This document shows, one piece after another, positions 22,802 to 30,332 of a DNA stretch of 34,680 bases (positions are counted from its first letter, which is position 1; every line of letters starts with the position of its first letter). This DNA comes from a virus, in the IMG/VR virus record IMGVR_UViG_3300027980_000074, positions 1-34,680 of that record; one strand, 5' to 3'. A program made the translations under genes and the position numbers. Below the pieces are notes generated by a model. The model saw only the letters and a list, made by a program, of their open reading frames with translations. It made no database searches and was not told the DNA's origin.

Positions 22802-24033
22802 AATTCTTTAATCTCCTTATCTTCATTAAACAACCCACCTTCATTTTTATCAACTTCTTTTTCTTCGACAGGTTCTTTTTCTTTAATGATCTCAGCATCT
22901 TTTATTGGTGGCTCTTTAGTTTCAAACTGACCTTTAGCGACATTCAGAACATGGTCTGCAGCCTGATCCATAGTTGAATCATCTGTTATGCTGTTGTCAT
23001 CACTCCACTCTTCAGCCATGGCAGAGGCATTTCTAACTTTCATATAAGGTCTAAAAAATGACTTTCCTGCTGCCTTTCTAAGCATTTCCGGTCTGTCTGG
23101 TCCATCATATGGATTGACTAAATCATGTTCATATATTTTCTTTGACCATGTGCCGCCGTCTCTTTTATCAAAAACTTTTTCAAAATATTTATGACCATTT
23201 TTATCTTCTTTTAGATTTCCCTCAGATTTTATTCTGTTGAATTGTTCAACATCAAGAATATAATTTTTATAACTTGGTGAATGTTGAGCTGCTTTTTCAA
23301 GTAGTCTTTTAACATCATATGCCTCACCAATATATTTACCGGTGTCATTTCTTTTTGCTCTAACTATCATTCCTGCCAACTCACCTCTTGGTAGGATTAT
23401 TTTAAAGTCTGCATGAAAACTACCATCTTTTTGATATATATCTATATCGGTATCATTTTCATATATAGGTTTTATTTCTATATCACTGAATGGTGGATTT
23501 TTGCCTTTACTCATAGCATTTTCGTAACACTCAACAGATGCAATAAATTCACAGCCATTTCCAAAGGGGACTAAATCACCCATTTCTCCAAGAATAGCAC
23601 CATAATAAAGAGCCTCTGAAAATCCATGTGTAATTGACTCTTGACCTTCATCAGTATTCCACACTTTATCCCATGCTTTCCCTGAAAGATTAGAAACATA
23701 TCTAACATTTTTTTCAATCATTCTTTGTGTTGCAGGCTTGTCAATGAATTGTGCCGATTGATTCATTAGAGCAATCATGTTATTTTGTGACCACGTTATG
23801 AGTGCGGTTCGGTCGTTTGGGATTTTTGCAAGTTGGGTTGATTGTGAAAGAGTGGTATTTATTTCTGACATTTTCTTTTCATCAGTCATAGTATGATTTT
23901 TAAAATAATCCTCAACGATTTTTTTATTGTAATCTTTCCATTTCAATCCACAAACTCCACATTCAGCATAAAACATGGTTTTGCCTTTGGAATTACCAGA
24001 TTTAATTTCTAGTGGTTTGTTGCAATGTTTCAT
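22798..24033 (-). CDS. RecT-like single-strand annealing protein with N-terminal Cys motif
   Basis: The 411-residue protein has an N-terminal HC...CGVCG motif (residues 3-29) suggesting a metal ribbon, then a RecT-like core: EALYYGAILGEMGDLVPFGN-type segment (about 142-162) followed by CEFIASVECYENAM, IKPIYENDTDIDIY, ELAGMIVRAKRND and RPEMLRKAAGKSFFRPYMK, which parallel the RecT 'liP~k......c..~i.y.g~~.~a', 'vye.D', 'g~~~~~~' and 'e~~~KTv~R~~~k' features. The acidic tail is disordered. It would pair DNA ends made by the exonuclease encoded upstream at 25348-26631. In-frame Met49 and Met55 lack good ribosome binding sites. ERF or another annealing family remains possible. Confidence 0.65.
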   Translation of the reverse strand: MKHCNKPLEIKSGNSKGKTMFYAECGVCGLKWKDYNKKIVEDYFKNHTMTDEKKMSEINTTLSQSTQLAKIPNDRTALITWSQNNMIALMNQSAQFIDKPATQRMIEKNVRYVSNLSGKAWDKVWNTDEGQESITHGFSEALYYGAILGEMGDLVPFGNGCEFIASVECYENAMSKGKNPPFSDIEIKPIYENDTDIDIYQKDGSFHADFKIILPRGELAGMIVRAKRNDTGKYIGEAYDVKRLLEKAAQHSPSYKNYILDVEQFNRIKSEGNLKEDKNGHKYFEKVFDKRDGGTWSKKIYEHDLVNPYDGPDRPEMLRKAAGKSFFRPYMKVRNASAMAEEWSDDNSITDDSTMDQAADHVLNVAKGQFETKEPPIKDAEIIKEKEPVEEKEVDKNEGGLFNEDKEIKEL

Positions 24034-24035
24034 AA

Positions 24036-24248
24036 TTATTTAACCCCCCTACTTGATTCAAGTGCTTTTCTCAAAATTCCAACAAGCATATCTTTTTGCT
24101 GTAAATTTAAAGACCAACCAAATAAATTTATAATCAATAATAATTTCCAATCATAAAAATATAAAGTTAATCCACATGCAACAGGAAATAAAATAAGCTG
24201 AAAAAATTTAGTTCTATTTTTTGATATAAGTTGTATTACTTTTTTCAT
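24036..24248 (-). CDS. Small membrane protein
   Basis: The 70-residue protein has a basic N-terminus, two hydrophobic segments (about 15-31 and 35-47) separated by a short YDW turn, and a charged helical end. It is probably an inner-membrane hairpin. It lies 2 bases before the RecT-like gene in the early operon. I do not recognise a family. Confidence 0.6.
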   Translation of the reverse strand: MKKVIQLISKNRTKFFQLILFPVACGLTLYFYDWKLLLIINLFGWSLNLQQKDMLVGILRKALESSRGVK

Positions 24249-24250
24249 AA

Positions 24251-24448
24251 TTATTCACCATCCTTAATCTTTTCAACATATTCATAAACATTTAAGCCCA
24301 TATAATATTCAGTGCCTTCAATTTTTTTTGCCTTCCCTGTTGATGCAATTCGATTAGTTTTACCTGAACCTGATAATCCATGTCTCTCTGATAGATCAAT
24401 TGTGAGTGTGAGAATGTTACCGTTTAATTCTTGTTTTATGTTTTGCAT
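24251..24448 (-). CDS. Conserved small phage protein of unknown function
   Basis: The 65-residue protein has LTLTIDLSERHGLSGSGKTN, then IASTGKAKKI and a closing MGLNVYEYVEK. From memory this 'TIDLSxxxGxSxSGKxxxIASTxGxxxI ... GLNVY' layout recurs in small proteins of many phages, often near ssDNA-binding or recombination genes. The Gly-Ser-Gly-Lys-Thr looks like a P-loop piece but is too short for an NTPase. AGGAG sits 9 bases before the ATG. Confidence 0.72.
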   Translation of the reverse strand: MQNIKQELNGNILTLTIDLSERHGLSGSGKTNRIASTGKAKKIEGTEYYMGLNVYEYVEKIKDGE

Positions 24449-24469
24449 TTTTAGTTCTCCTGTAGGTTT

Positions 24470-24715
24470 TTATTTTGGTTCTGTTTTTATACAATAGCTA
24501 TCTTTTAATTTATACTCATCAGCTGGACAAACGTCACTATCTAAAGTGCAATCGTTACATGAGTGCTTATATCCAGGTTTACATTCATAAATAAAGCAAT
24601 CATCTTGACATGGAATTAAATCATCAATTTCACATCCACACGGTACTTCTGGATTATACAGTCCGCTGAATTTATTTTGTTCTAAATATTTTATTACAAT
24701 TTCTTTTACATTCAT
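24470..24715 (-). CDS. Cysteine-rich small phage protein
   Basis: The 81-residue protein has a helical N-terminus (VKEIVIKYLEQNKFSGLYN) and then ten cysteines in about 50 residues (CGC, C-x3-C, C-x3-C in CFIYEC, CNDC, C, C), likely to bind metal ions. Proteins with 'L...~DGLYNP...CGC.~DDL~PC' are common in phage early regions. Its GGGAGG ribosome binding site is embedded in the last codons of the gene upstream (24719-24910). Function unknown. Confidence 0.72.
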   Translation of the reverse strand: MNVKEIVIKYLEQNKFSGLYNPEVPCGCEIDDLIPCQDDCFIYECKPGYKHSCNDCTLDSDVCPADEYKLKDSYCIKTEPK

Positions 24716-24718
24716 AAA

Positions 24719-24910
24719 TTAAGACCTCCCTAACATTTTACCGTTGATTTTCAATATAGTATCTTTTTGCTTATCTGACAAGAATTTATTATCTAAAATA
24801 TGCCATTGATAAACTGAAGAAATAAATTCTAATTCCCATGTAGACAACTCATCTTGATATCGGTCAACAATTCTTTCAATAATAGCTTTGTAATTTTTTT
24901 CCTTTGCCAT
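24719..24910 (-). CDS. Small helical phage protein
   Basis: The 63-residue helical protein contains DELSTWELEFISSVYQW and LSDKQKDTILKI, a pattern seen in small early-region phage proteins. Its ATG overlaps the stop of the preceding gene (TAATG). It may be a DNA-metabolism accessory protein, but nothing in the sequence gives a specific role. Confidence 0.65.
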   Translation of the reverse strand: MAKEKNYKAIIERIVDRYQDELSTWELEFISSVYQWHILDNKFLSDKQKDTILKINGKMLGRS

Positions 24911-25212
24911 TATGAAAGTTCTCCAGTTTCAACAAATTTAATCAAAAATGGTAACAATTCTTTTACTTGTTCTCTAGTCAAATGCATTCTTGTATTTGCT
25001 GAATAATGGTGCTCCATTGAGTGTTCATCAACTTCTGGAAATTCAGTCCAAGATAGAGGTATTCTATTCGCAACAAATTCTTTGAGTCCGATTTTATCAG
25101 CTCCCAACCATATGCAATCTTCAGTTGCAAGGGATGATTTTTGCAAAGTGCATTCTGTATAATTTCTGTCTTGAAATTCTAAAACATCAAATCCTCTTTG
25201 AGTTTTTTCCAT
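24910..25212 (-). CDS. Conserved phage hypothetical protein (GFDVLEFQDRN...CTLQKSS type)
   Basis: From ATG 25212 the product has 100 residues. AAGGAG (about 25219-25224 on the complementary strand) is 6 bases before this ATG; longer in-frame starts cross the upstream gene. The core RGFDVLEFQDRNYTECTLQKSSLATEDCIWLG and the late NTRMHLTREQVKELLPFLIKFVETGEL match, from memory, a family widespread in phages with unknown function. It lies among the recombination genes and is TAATG-linked to the next gene. Confidence 0.72.
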   Translation of the reverse strand: MEKTQRGFDVLEFQDRNYTECTLQKSSLATEDCIWLGADKIGLKEFVANRIPLSWTEFPEVDEHSMEHHYSANTRMHLTREQVKELLPFLIKFVETGELS

Positions 25213-25214
25213 CA

Positions 25215-25346
25215 TTATCTCCTTTTCAATCCCTTTTTGAATTGTCTCCAATAATAATTATAAGCACCTGATCCTCTTTGCTCATAAGTAAATCCACTCA
25301 CGTTTTCAAATGCTGCTCTTACTTTTTTTGTTCTTGATCCTGACAT
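25215..25346 (-). CDS. 43-residue basic protein between exonuclease and next gene
   Basis: A short ORF runs from ATG 25346 to TAA 25215-25217. GGAGG, contained in the last codons of the exonuclease gene, lies 6 bases before the ATG, and the TAA overlaps a following ATG, so both ends show operon-style coupling. The product is very basic (MSGSRTKKVRAAFENVSGFT ... WRQFKKGLKRR) and may bind nucleic acid. No family is known to me. Confidence 0.6.
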   Translation of the reverse strand: MSGSRTKKVRAAFENVSGFTYEQRGSGAYNYYWRQFKKGLKRR

Positions 25347-25347
25347 T

Positions 25348-26631
25348 TTAGACCTCCAATTCTTTTTCTTTTATTATTATACTAGGCTTTCTACTACTTT
25401 CAGATCTTTTAATCAATCCTTTTTTATTCATATACTTCAATAAAGTCTCACCATCTTCACGCTCTCTAATTTCTTTCAATCCAACAACACGATCAGATCC
25501 GGCGGTGGTTTTCCATTTTGCGATATCAGTCACAGATTCATTTACAACACCCTTGATGAATTCAGTATCTTTCAAGTGAATTGAAATTCTATGCTCACAA
25601 TCTTCTTTTTCATTTTTCCATTTCTTCTCTTTCTTTTTTGCTATGTAATATTCCTTTGCTATTTCCATGACTTCAATTAGTTCATCATTTGTAATCTCTT
25701 TGAAATCTTCTTTCAATTCTGGATAGAGAGATTGAATATCTTTGCTATTCATTACAAGTTCTTTGGGTGGGTTTTCCTCATCAATACATTTTTTCATGTA
25801 TGTGGCAAGTTGAATGAGGTCTTTTTGATGATCTATGTTTTTGTCAATTTGCCAGTAATGTTTTTCACTGGTATTATATCCAAGAGCCAAATAACAAATA
25901 TCAACATCATAAAGTAACATTTGAAATTGACATTGAAAATATACTTTTAGTGGGACACCCTGCCATTTTTTAAGAGTTAAATCATATCCTTTGTACTGGT
26001 CAAATTTTCGGGTACCTGCACTTTCTTTTGTTGCCGATTTTGCTTCAATGAGAAATGGTTTTGATAGATTGATTTTAAAGCCTTTAGCATCTAAGATCCA
26101 GTGACCATTTTTATCTTTCTCCATTGGAATATTCTTGAAAGATTTTTTCATTTTTTTGAAAAACATAAATTTAGAAAACATGTATTCCGGATCATATAAG
26201 CAATCACCATGGGCAACACCATAATAATTACTGGTTTCTGTATTATGTTTGAAAGGTGTTGTGTTGAATGGTTCAGGATTTATAACTTTTCCAAATTCAG
26301 CTTTTTGTTGTTCAATTTTATGTAATTGATATCCTCTGAAAAATTCAACAGCTATTTCTTTTGATATATTATCCTTGATGAATTCATATAGAATTTTACC
26401 TTCCATGTAGTGACCCATATCAGCAGAATAATTATACTCATATGGTGGTGGGGTTAATTTCTCATTGTATAGATCAAGAGCGGTGCGGTGTTGTCTTTTA
26501 CCGTTATTTGTCCATGCTGCCAATGATTCTATTGGTCTGTTGGGTGATGGAATGAGCATTGGGATGTCTGATGCACCGATTTTTTTATCTCTTGATTTGT
26601 GGAAGTTGGTTATGTATGTGTAGTTATTCAT
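25348..26631 (-). CDS. YqaJ/lambda-exonuclease-family recombination nuclease
   Basis: The 427-residue protein shows the family order: IGASDIPMLI (18-27), DMGHYMEGKILYEF with Glu77, YYGVAHGD with Asp143, FLIEAKSAT with the Glu196-x-Lys198 catalytic pair, and YFQCQFQMLL with the conserved Gln (about 233-237). These are the lambda Exo/YqaJ active-site motifs, so it should degrade one strand of duplex ends and feed the RecT-like protein. At 427 residues it is larger than lambda Exo (226): the segment between Asp143 and Glu196 is extended, and about 190 C-terminal residues, Lys/Glu-rich, are additional. AAAGGA precedes the ATG. Confidence 0.85.
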   Translation of the reverse strand: MNNYTYITNFHKSRDKKIGASDIPMLIPSPNRPIESLAAWTNNGKRQHRTALDLYNEKLTPPPYEYNYSADMGHYMEGKILYEFIKDNISKEIAVEFFRGYQLHKIEQQKAEFGKVINPEPFNTTPFKHNTETSNYYGVAHGDCLYDPEYMFSKFMFFKKMKKSFKNIPMEKDKNGHWILDAKGFKINLSKPFLIEAKSATKESAGTRKFDQYKGYDLTLKKWQGVPLKVYFQCQFQMLLYDVDICYLALGYNTSEKHYWQIDKNIDHQKDLIQLATYMKKCIDEENPPKELVMNSKDIQSLYPELKEDFKEITNDELIEVMEIAKEYYIAKKKEKKWKNEKEDCEHRISIHLKDTEFIKGVVNESVTDIAKWKTTAGSDRVVGLKEIREREDGETLLKYMNKKGLIKRSESSRKPSIIIKEKELEV

Positions 26632-26642
26632 TTAATTTTCCT

Positions 26643-26909
26643 TTAAGTTATTTCTGGAAATTCTTCTGAATGATAAAAATCTTTATCAGGAAATTTCTGT
26701 TTTAAAAAATAGCACATATTAGATGCATCCATAACATCAGAACCAGTAAAGCAAACTATTTTATCCTCACACAAAACAGCATAATTTGTAATTGAATACA
26801 TTTTGTTTCCATCCATGAACTCACATGCATCTGAAAGTATAGTTCTATAATCACTTTCTCTTGTTTCAATAAGTTTATCAATAATTTCGTGATGTGATTC
26901 TATAGCCAT
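26643..26909 (-). CDS. Small hypothetical protein
   Basis: The 88-residue protein has a helical acidic first half and a short beta-like second half (YAVLCEDKIVCFTGSDVMDASNM). The 'D-x-(I/L)VC-(F/Y)-(T/S)G' motif is also found in the 71-residue product at 28578-28793 (DQNGLVCYSGKQFKEA), so the two may be distant relatives. AGGAGG lies 8 bases before the ATG. Function unknown. Confidence 0.6.
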   Translation of the reverse strand: MAIESHHEIIDKLIETRESDYRTILSDACEFMDGNKMYSITNYAVLCEDKIVCFTGSDVMDASNMCYFLKQKFPDKDFYHSEEFPEIT

Positions 26910-26931
26910 TTTAAAGCCTCCTAAAATTTAT

Positions 26932-27105
26932 TTATTCCTTGTAAAAAATTATAAAATGTATAAAAGGGAAATCATCTTTTTTTGAAATACTTATAATTTT
27001 ATCCTCATTTATATTTTGATGTAATATTAAATCATTTAATATTTTTTCATCACTTAATCCTAACTTTGAAACATTGATTGCTTTATCACATATTTTTATC
27101 CCCAT
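26932..27105 (-). CDS. 57-residue protein overlapping the helicase end
   Basis: The ORF starts at ATG 27105 inside the last codons of the helicase gene (different frame) and ends at 26932. GAGGG lies about 9 bases before the ATG. The product (MGIKICDKAINVSKLGLSDE ... FIHFIIFYKE) is acidic-basic mixed with a hydrophobic end. It fills what would otherwise be a 186-bp gap in a tightly packed operon, which supports it. Function unknown. Confidence 0.5.
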   Translation of the reverse strand: MGIKICDKAINVSKLGLSDEKILNDLILHQNINEDKIISISKKDDFPFIHFIIFYKE

Positions 27106-28577
27106 TGTTTCATACCCTCTTTGAATTTACTTTTCACTCCAATACCAGTGAGACGCTTGCTCAATATTTCTTGTTTTTCTGCTTTTGTTTTTATTAGCAT
27201 TTCCCCATTAGAATTATTATTATCATTACTATTATTATCAATATTATTCCGTCTATCTCTATCACTATCCCCTCTTTCATCATCCCCCCTAAAATCATAT
27301 TCATCTAAGAAAACCAACCGACCATGGATAAATTTCGGCAGTTTCCTTTTTTTCTTCTTAACAACATTGCCCTCTGCATCGAGTTGAGTTACAAAATCAT
27401 ACTTGCATATCCAACACTTGATATTTTCCAAGCTGTTCATATTCCCGCAACAAGGACATTCTTTCATAGTTATTTTTTCATCATCATTATCTTGACCAGG
27501 TTCATACCCTGTATCAAGACTCCATTTTCTATCAATGTCAGGCCGTCCATGAAGCACACTAACACCAACGGGATCAACCATGACAAAATGTTTTTTATCC
27601 TCAGTTACATTTGATGGTCTGCCGTTAAACTGCATGTATATTGTGATAGATTCTGTGAGCCTCATCCATATAATTCCGTAAAGACCTTTGATAGACATTC
27701 CCTCAATACCAACACCAACAGTTACCAGAATATTTGTAACACCTTTTTTCACATTATTGATTATGATTTTCCTATCAACTTTTGATAATTTGCTGTGAAT
27801 ATGGTCAACTCTCCATCCTGCATTTCTATACATGTCAGTTACTTCTTTTGCAAATTCATGTGTCGTACATGGAATTATTACAGGCAATCCATCAAAAATA
27901 TTTTTATAAGTTTGAACCATGTCACCAATGATTTTTTTCTCTTGAATATGTTCTCTTTGAATTTTTCTGTTTATACCATCAACTGTAGGGACATGATTTT
28001 TATACTCATCAGGAATATGTATAATTGGTCTTGCAAGATATCCACTTTCGATTGCTTCACTGATTTTTATAGCTTCATACATATCTGTATAGAATTCACC
28101 TAATGGTAGGTTGTCAAGCCTGTATGGTGTTGCAGTGAGTCCGAACCTTAGACACCAATCAAAATGATTGAATATATTCACATAAGATTGAGCAGGGGAA
28201 TGATGACATTCATCAACTATTATAATATCAAATTGTTTACAAAATTTTTCAGGTAATGAAGTGAGTATATTTTCAAGACTTTGATACATGCAAAGATAGA
28301 CATCTTTATTTTTACCCATGACACCCTGGTCATTTATATATCCATAATTTATTTTTAATGATGAAAGGTCGTTTTCCCATTGTGAGAATATTTCAATTTG
28401 TGGTACGAGAATGAGAAATTTTTTCCTCAGTAATATTTGATCTTGCACGACCATCAGTGCAGTTGGTGTTTTTCCGGTTTGGGTTGGGCTGACAAGAAGA
28501 GGGTGTCTTTTATTGTTTAACATCCTGTTGCCCCAGTGGCGTGCTTTTTGTTGATATTCTCGTGGTTGGATTATCAT
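27096..28577 (-). CDS. SF2 DEAD/DEAH-type helicase with C-terminal zinc ribbon
   Basis: The 493-residue protein carries SF2 motifs in order: Q-like QPREYQQKA (4-12), Walker A SPTQTGKT (30-37), DECH (122-125), TATP (148-151), and in the second lobe PVIIPCTTHEFA, ILVTVGVGIEGM and the motif VI-like QFNGRPSN. Residues about 390-410 hold CPCCG ... CWIC, a zinc ribbon. A Ser/Asn/Asp-rich low-complexity segment follows. It would unwind or translocate on phage DNA during replication or recombination. The start directly follows the upstream TAA, so translation is probably coupled. Confidence 0.9.
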   Translation of the reverse strand: MIIQPREYQQKARHWGNRMLNNKRHPLLVSPTQTGKTPTALMVVQDQILLRKKFLILVPQIEIFSQWENDLSSLKINYGYINDQGVMGKNKDVYLCMYQSLENILTSLPEKFCKQFDIIIVDECHHSPAQSYVNIFNHFDWCLRFGLTATPYRLDNLPLGEFYTDMYEAIKISEAIESGYLARPIIHIPDEYKNHVPTVDGINRKIQREHIQEKKIIGDMVQTYKNIFDGLPVIIPCTTHEFAKEVTDMYRNAGWRVDHIHSKLSKVDRKIIINNVKKGVTNILVTVGVGIEGMSIKGLYGIIWMRLTESITIYMQFNGRPSNVTEDKKHFVMVDPVGVSVLHGRPDIDRKWSLDTGYEPGQDNDDEKITMKECPCCGNMNSLENIKCWICKYDFVTQLDAEGNVVKKKKRKLPKFIHGRLVFLDEYDFRGDDERGDSDRDRRNNIDNNSNDNNNSNGEMLIKTKAEKQEILSKRLTGIGVKSKFKEGMKQWG

Positions 28578-28793
28578 TTAATTTGTTTTATATATTACTA
28601 CTGGATATTTTGCTTCTTTAAATTGCTTTCCAGAATAACACACTAATCCATTTTGATCTATACATATTGTTTGATGACTAATTATTTTTTCAGTAAAATA
28701 CAAAGTTTCAAAAACTTTTTGAGCATTATCTATCCAATCTTCAAAAAACTGAAACATTCCTAATTTTTTTTCAATAATTATTTCTATTTTCAC
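28578..28793 (-). CDS. Small hypothetical protein with GTG start
   Basis: The 71-residue product starts at GTG 28793, which overlaps the upstream TGA stop (GTGA), with a GGGGG element 5 bases before it. The sequence is beta-rich; TICIDQNGLVCYSGKQF resembles part of the 88-residue protein at 26643-26909. It ends one base before the helicase start. Function unknown. Confidence 0.55.
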   Translation of the reverse strand: MKIEIIIEKKLGMFQFFEDWIDNAQKVFETLYFTEKIISHQTICIDQNGLVCYSGKQFKEAKYPVVIYKTN

Positions 28794-28972
28794 ACTATCC
28801 CCCTTTCAACCATACAATCAAATATTTTACATTGCTTCATAGTCATATCAATAGTATATCCATTTTGACGATATATTTTAATGAATCTGAAAACATCATT
28901 TATTTCTTCATAACTATAATCAGTTTCATTCACCATTTCACGCATTTTATTTTCTTTTATTAGATTTGACAT
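28790..28972 (-). CDS. Small helical hypothetical protein
   Basis: I place the start at ATG 28972 (60 residues, MSNLIKENKMREMVNETDYS...), with GAGG 12 bases upstream inside the preceding gene; the longer form from 29011 would overlap that gene by 65 bases. It is helical (YSYEEINDVFRFIKIYRQNG) with a C-terminal CKIFDC pair. Its end overlaps the GTG start of the next gene. Function unknown. Confidence 0.5.
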   Translation of the reverse strand: MSNLIKENKMREMVNETDYSYEEINDVFRFIKIYRQNGYTIDMTMKQCKIFDCMVERGIV

Positions 28973-29141
28973 TTTTGGTTTCAACCTCTTCAATATCACT
29001 TTTTGGTTCACTCATAATTTTTTTACACTTTGGACATTTGAAGTCATCAGTTCCTTTTTTTGGATTTTCACCATGGAATACACGTTCATAATCATTTGTA
29101 CTGTTTGGACACTTTTCATTTTTACATTTTAGTTTTGTCAT
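28947..29141 (-). CDS. Small zinc-ribbon protein
   Basis: The 64-residue protein has CKNEKC (residues 5-10) and CPKCKKI (about 36-42), a four-cysteine ribbon, and a charged Glu/Lys tail. The ATG overlaps the stop of the preceding micro-gene (ATGA at 29138-29141). It is one of a series of small Cys-pair proteins in this operon. Possible roles include nucleic-acid or RNA polymerase binding, but there is no direct evidence. Confidence 0.6.
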   Translation of the reverse strand: MTKLKCKNEKCPNSTNDYERVFHGENPKKGTDDFKCPKCKKIMSEPKSDIEEVETKNVKSNKRK

Positions 29142-29296
29142 TTGGTTAACACCTTTTTTGCTTTTCTAATCAATAACCATAGCTTAAATTTAATGTATAA
29201 ATTAGTTGATTTGCTTTTCATATATTCAAAGTCTTTGATTGTATTACATAAAATACTATCAATACCACCAGTTCCATATAATTCTTCTTTTCTCAT
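29138..29296 (-). CDS. 52-residue basic protein, unknown
   Basis: A short ORF from ATG 29296 to TGA 29138-29140 is preceded by GAGGGAAG and coupled at both ends by ATGA overlaps (29293-29296 and 29138-29141). The product (MRKEELYGTGGIDSILCNTI ... WLLIRKAKKVLTK) is helical and basic in its second half. Such double coupling makes it likely real. No family recognised. Confidence 0.6.
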   Translation of the reverse strand: MRKEELYGTGGIDSILCNTIKDFEYMKSKSTNLYIKFKLWLLIRKAKKVLTK

Positions 29297-29466
29297 CTTT
29301 TCACTTCCCTCTTCGAAAATTTACAACTACCATCATTTCTGCCACACTTGAAAAGATTATGAATTGAACATCTACAATTTGAGTCTGGATCTTTTAAACT
29401 TTTCATGCTGATTAGTATCATGTATTTTTTTATTACATATTTTATATCTTGGTCGGTGTTATGCAT
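29293..29466 (-). CDS. 57-residue Cys-rich basic protein
   Basis: The ORF starts at ATG 29466, one base after the preceding stop, and ends with TGA overlapping the next ATG. The C-terminal half has NCRCSIHNLFKCGRNDGSCKF: Cys-x-Cys, His, Cys, Cys, enough to bind one zinc ion. With the 52-residue gene it fills a 326-bp stretch otherwise empty. Function unknown. Confidence 0.55.
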   Translation of the reverse strand: MHNTDQDIKYVIKKYMILISMKSLKDPDSNCRCSIHNLFKCGRNDGSCKFSKREVKR

Positions 29467-29467
29467 A

Positions 29468-29719
29468 TCAATAGCCCAACTCTTCTTTATACTTTTTTAA
29501 ATATTCTTTATGATTCATTCCAAATTGATTATCAATTATTAAATATAATTTATCATCTTCATAACGGTTATCAAGAATTTTTGCTATTGTTAATTTTAGT
29601 TCTTTATTTTCGTTTTTGAGTTCATTAACATAATCAACTACAGGTTCTTTATACAAAAACTTATTTCCTTCTATAGCTATTTCATGTTCAATGCAACCAT
29701 CATATCTTTCTTTATTCAT
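29468..29719 (-). CDS. Small coiled-coil protein
   Basis: The 83-residue protein has a central helix VNELKNENKELKLTIAKIL with heptad spacing, then a basic helix HKEYLKKYKEEL. It overlaps the end of the VRR-NUC gene by 8 bases. It could be an assembly or regulatory partner; nothing specific is visible. Confidence 0.6.
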   Translation of the reverse strand: MNKERYDGCIEHEIAIEGNKFLYKEPVVDYVNELKNENKELKLTIAKILDNRYEDDKLYLIIDNQFGMNHKEYLKKYKEELGY

Positions 29720-30095
29720 AAATAACCCCGCAAAATATCAATAATTCCAAAAACTTTTCATAAGTATCTAAAACCTCAACACGATGACCTGAAGCACGTA
29801 TTTTCTCATGAATCTTCAATTGTGTTTCACTTGGTTTTTCACCTAATTTTTTCAATTCAATATAAATGCACTGACCACAATACAATAATACAAGATCAGG
29901 TACTCCAGGAACTAAACCCATTTTTTTAAGGAATTTAATTATTCCTGCAATTTTCCCCTCTGGAATTTTAAACATTCTCATGATCATCATTGCTGTTTCA
30001 TTCAATGGGGAATAGAAAAATATAGGCTCAGTTTGACCTATCTCCGTTAGTTTGTTTATGCATTTTTGTTGTAGAGTGCTTTCTTTTGACGGCAT
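29712..30095 (-). CDS. VRR-NUC domain nuclease
   Basis: The 127-residue protein is a stand-alone VRR-NUC domain: Glu-containing N-terminal helix (STLQQKCINKL), then GLVPGVPDLVLLYCGQCIYIELKK with Asp67 and Glu80-x-Lys82, then SETQLKIHEKIRASGHRVEVLDTYEKF with Gln92. These are the PD-(D/E)XK catalytic residues of the family, and length matches stand-alone phage versions. Such enzymes cleave branched DNA or Holliday junctions and may resolve replication intermediates before packaging. Shine-Dalgarno is weak; the start is 6 bases after the HTH gene stop. Confidence 0.88.
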   Translation of the reverse strand: MPSKESTLQQKCINKLTEIGQTEPIFFYSPLNETAMMIMRMFKIPEGKIAGIIKFLKKMGLVPGVPDLVLLYCGQCIYIELKKLGEKPSETQLKIHEKIRASGHRVEVLDTYEKFLELLIFCGVIYE

Positions 30096-30101
30096 GAGAT
30101 A

Positions 30102-30332
30102 TCACTCGACCCCTAACTTCTCAGCATATTTCAATACAGTATCGGCAGTGGCCTTTCCTCGTGGATGATCGTCACTAAAGCCCCACTTGAAATTATAAAT
30201 CTGTTGAGTTGAGATGTCAATAATATTTGCAGCTTTCCTTTCTGTGATTTCTTCAATCTTTTTTATGACTCGACTGTAAAGACCGTCAAGACCATATATT
30301 TCATTTTTGAGTTCATCTTTATTTAATGTCAT
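30102..30332 (-). CDS. Cro-like small HTH protein
   Basis: The 76-residue protein has a C-terminal helix-turn-helix: ERKAANIIDISTQQIYNFKWG with the recognition helix near STQQIYNF, then RGKATADTVLKYAEKLGV, in which 'A..~L.~A..LGV' is the usual last helix of small XRE/Cro proteins. It would bind DNA and regulate phage genes; the palindromic operator at 33746-33766 and the related site at 21970-21990 are candidate targets. It is transcribed inside the operon, not divergently, so it is not a classical CI/Cro switch as seen here. Confidence 0.65.
   Translation of the reverse strand: MTLNKDELKNEIYGLDGLYSRVIKKIEEITERKAANIIDISTQQIYNFKWGFSDDHPRGKATADTVLKYAEKLGVE

Noticed and set aside
27121-28103. 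Plus-strand ORFs opposite the helicase
   Set aside because: They are Phe/Ile/Ser-rich shadows of a gene with complete SF2 motifs and lack start signals.
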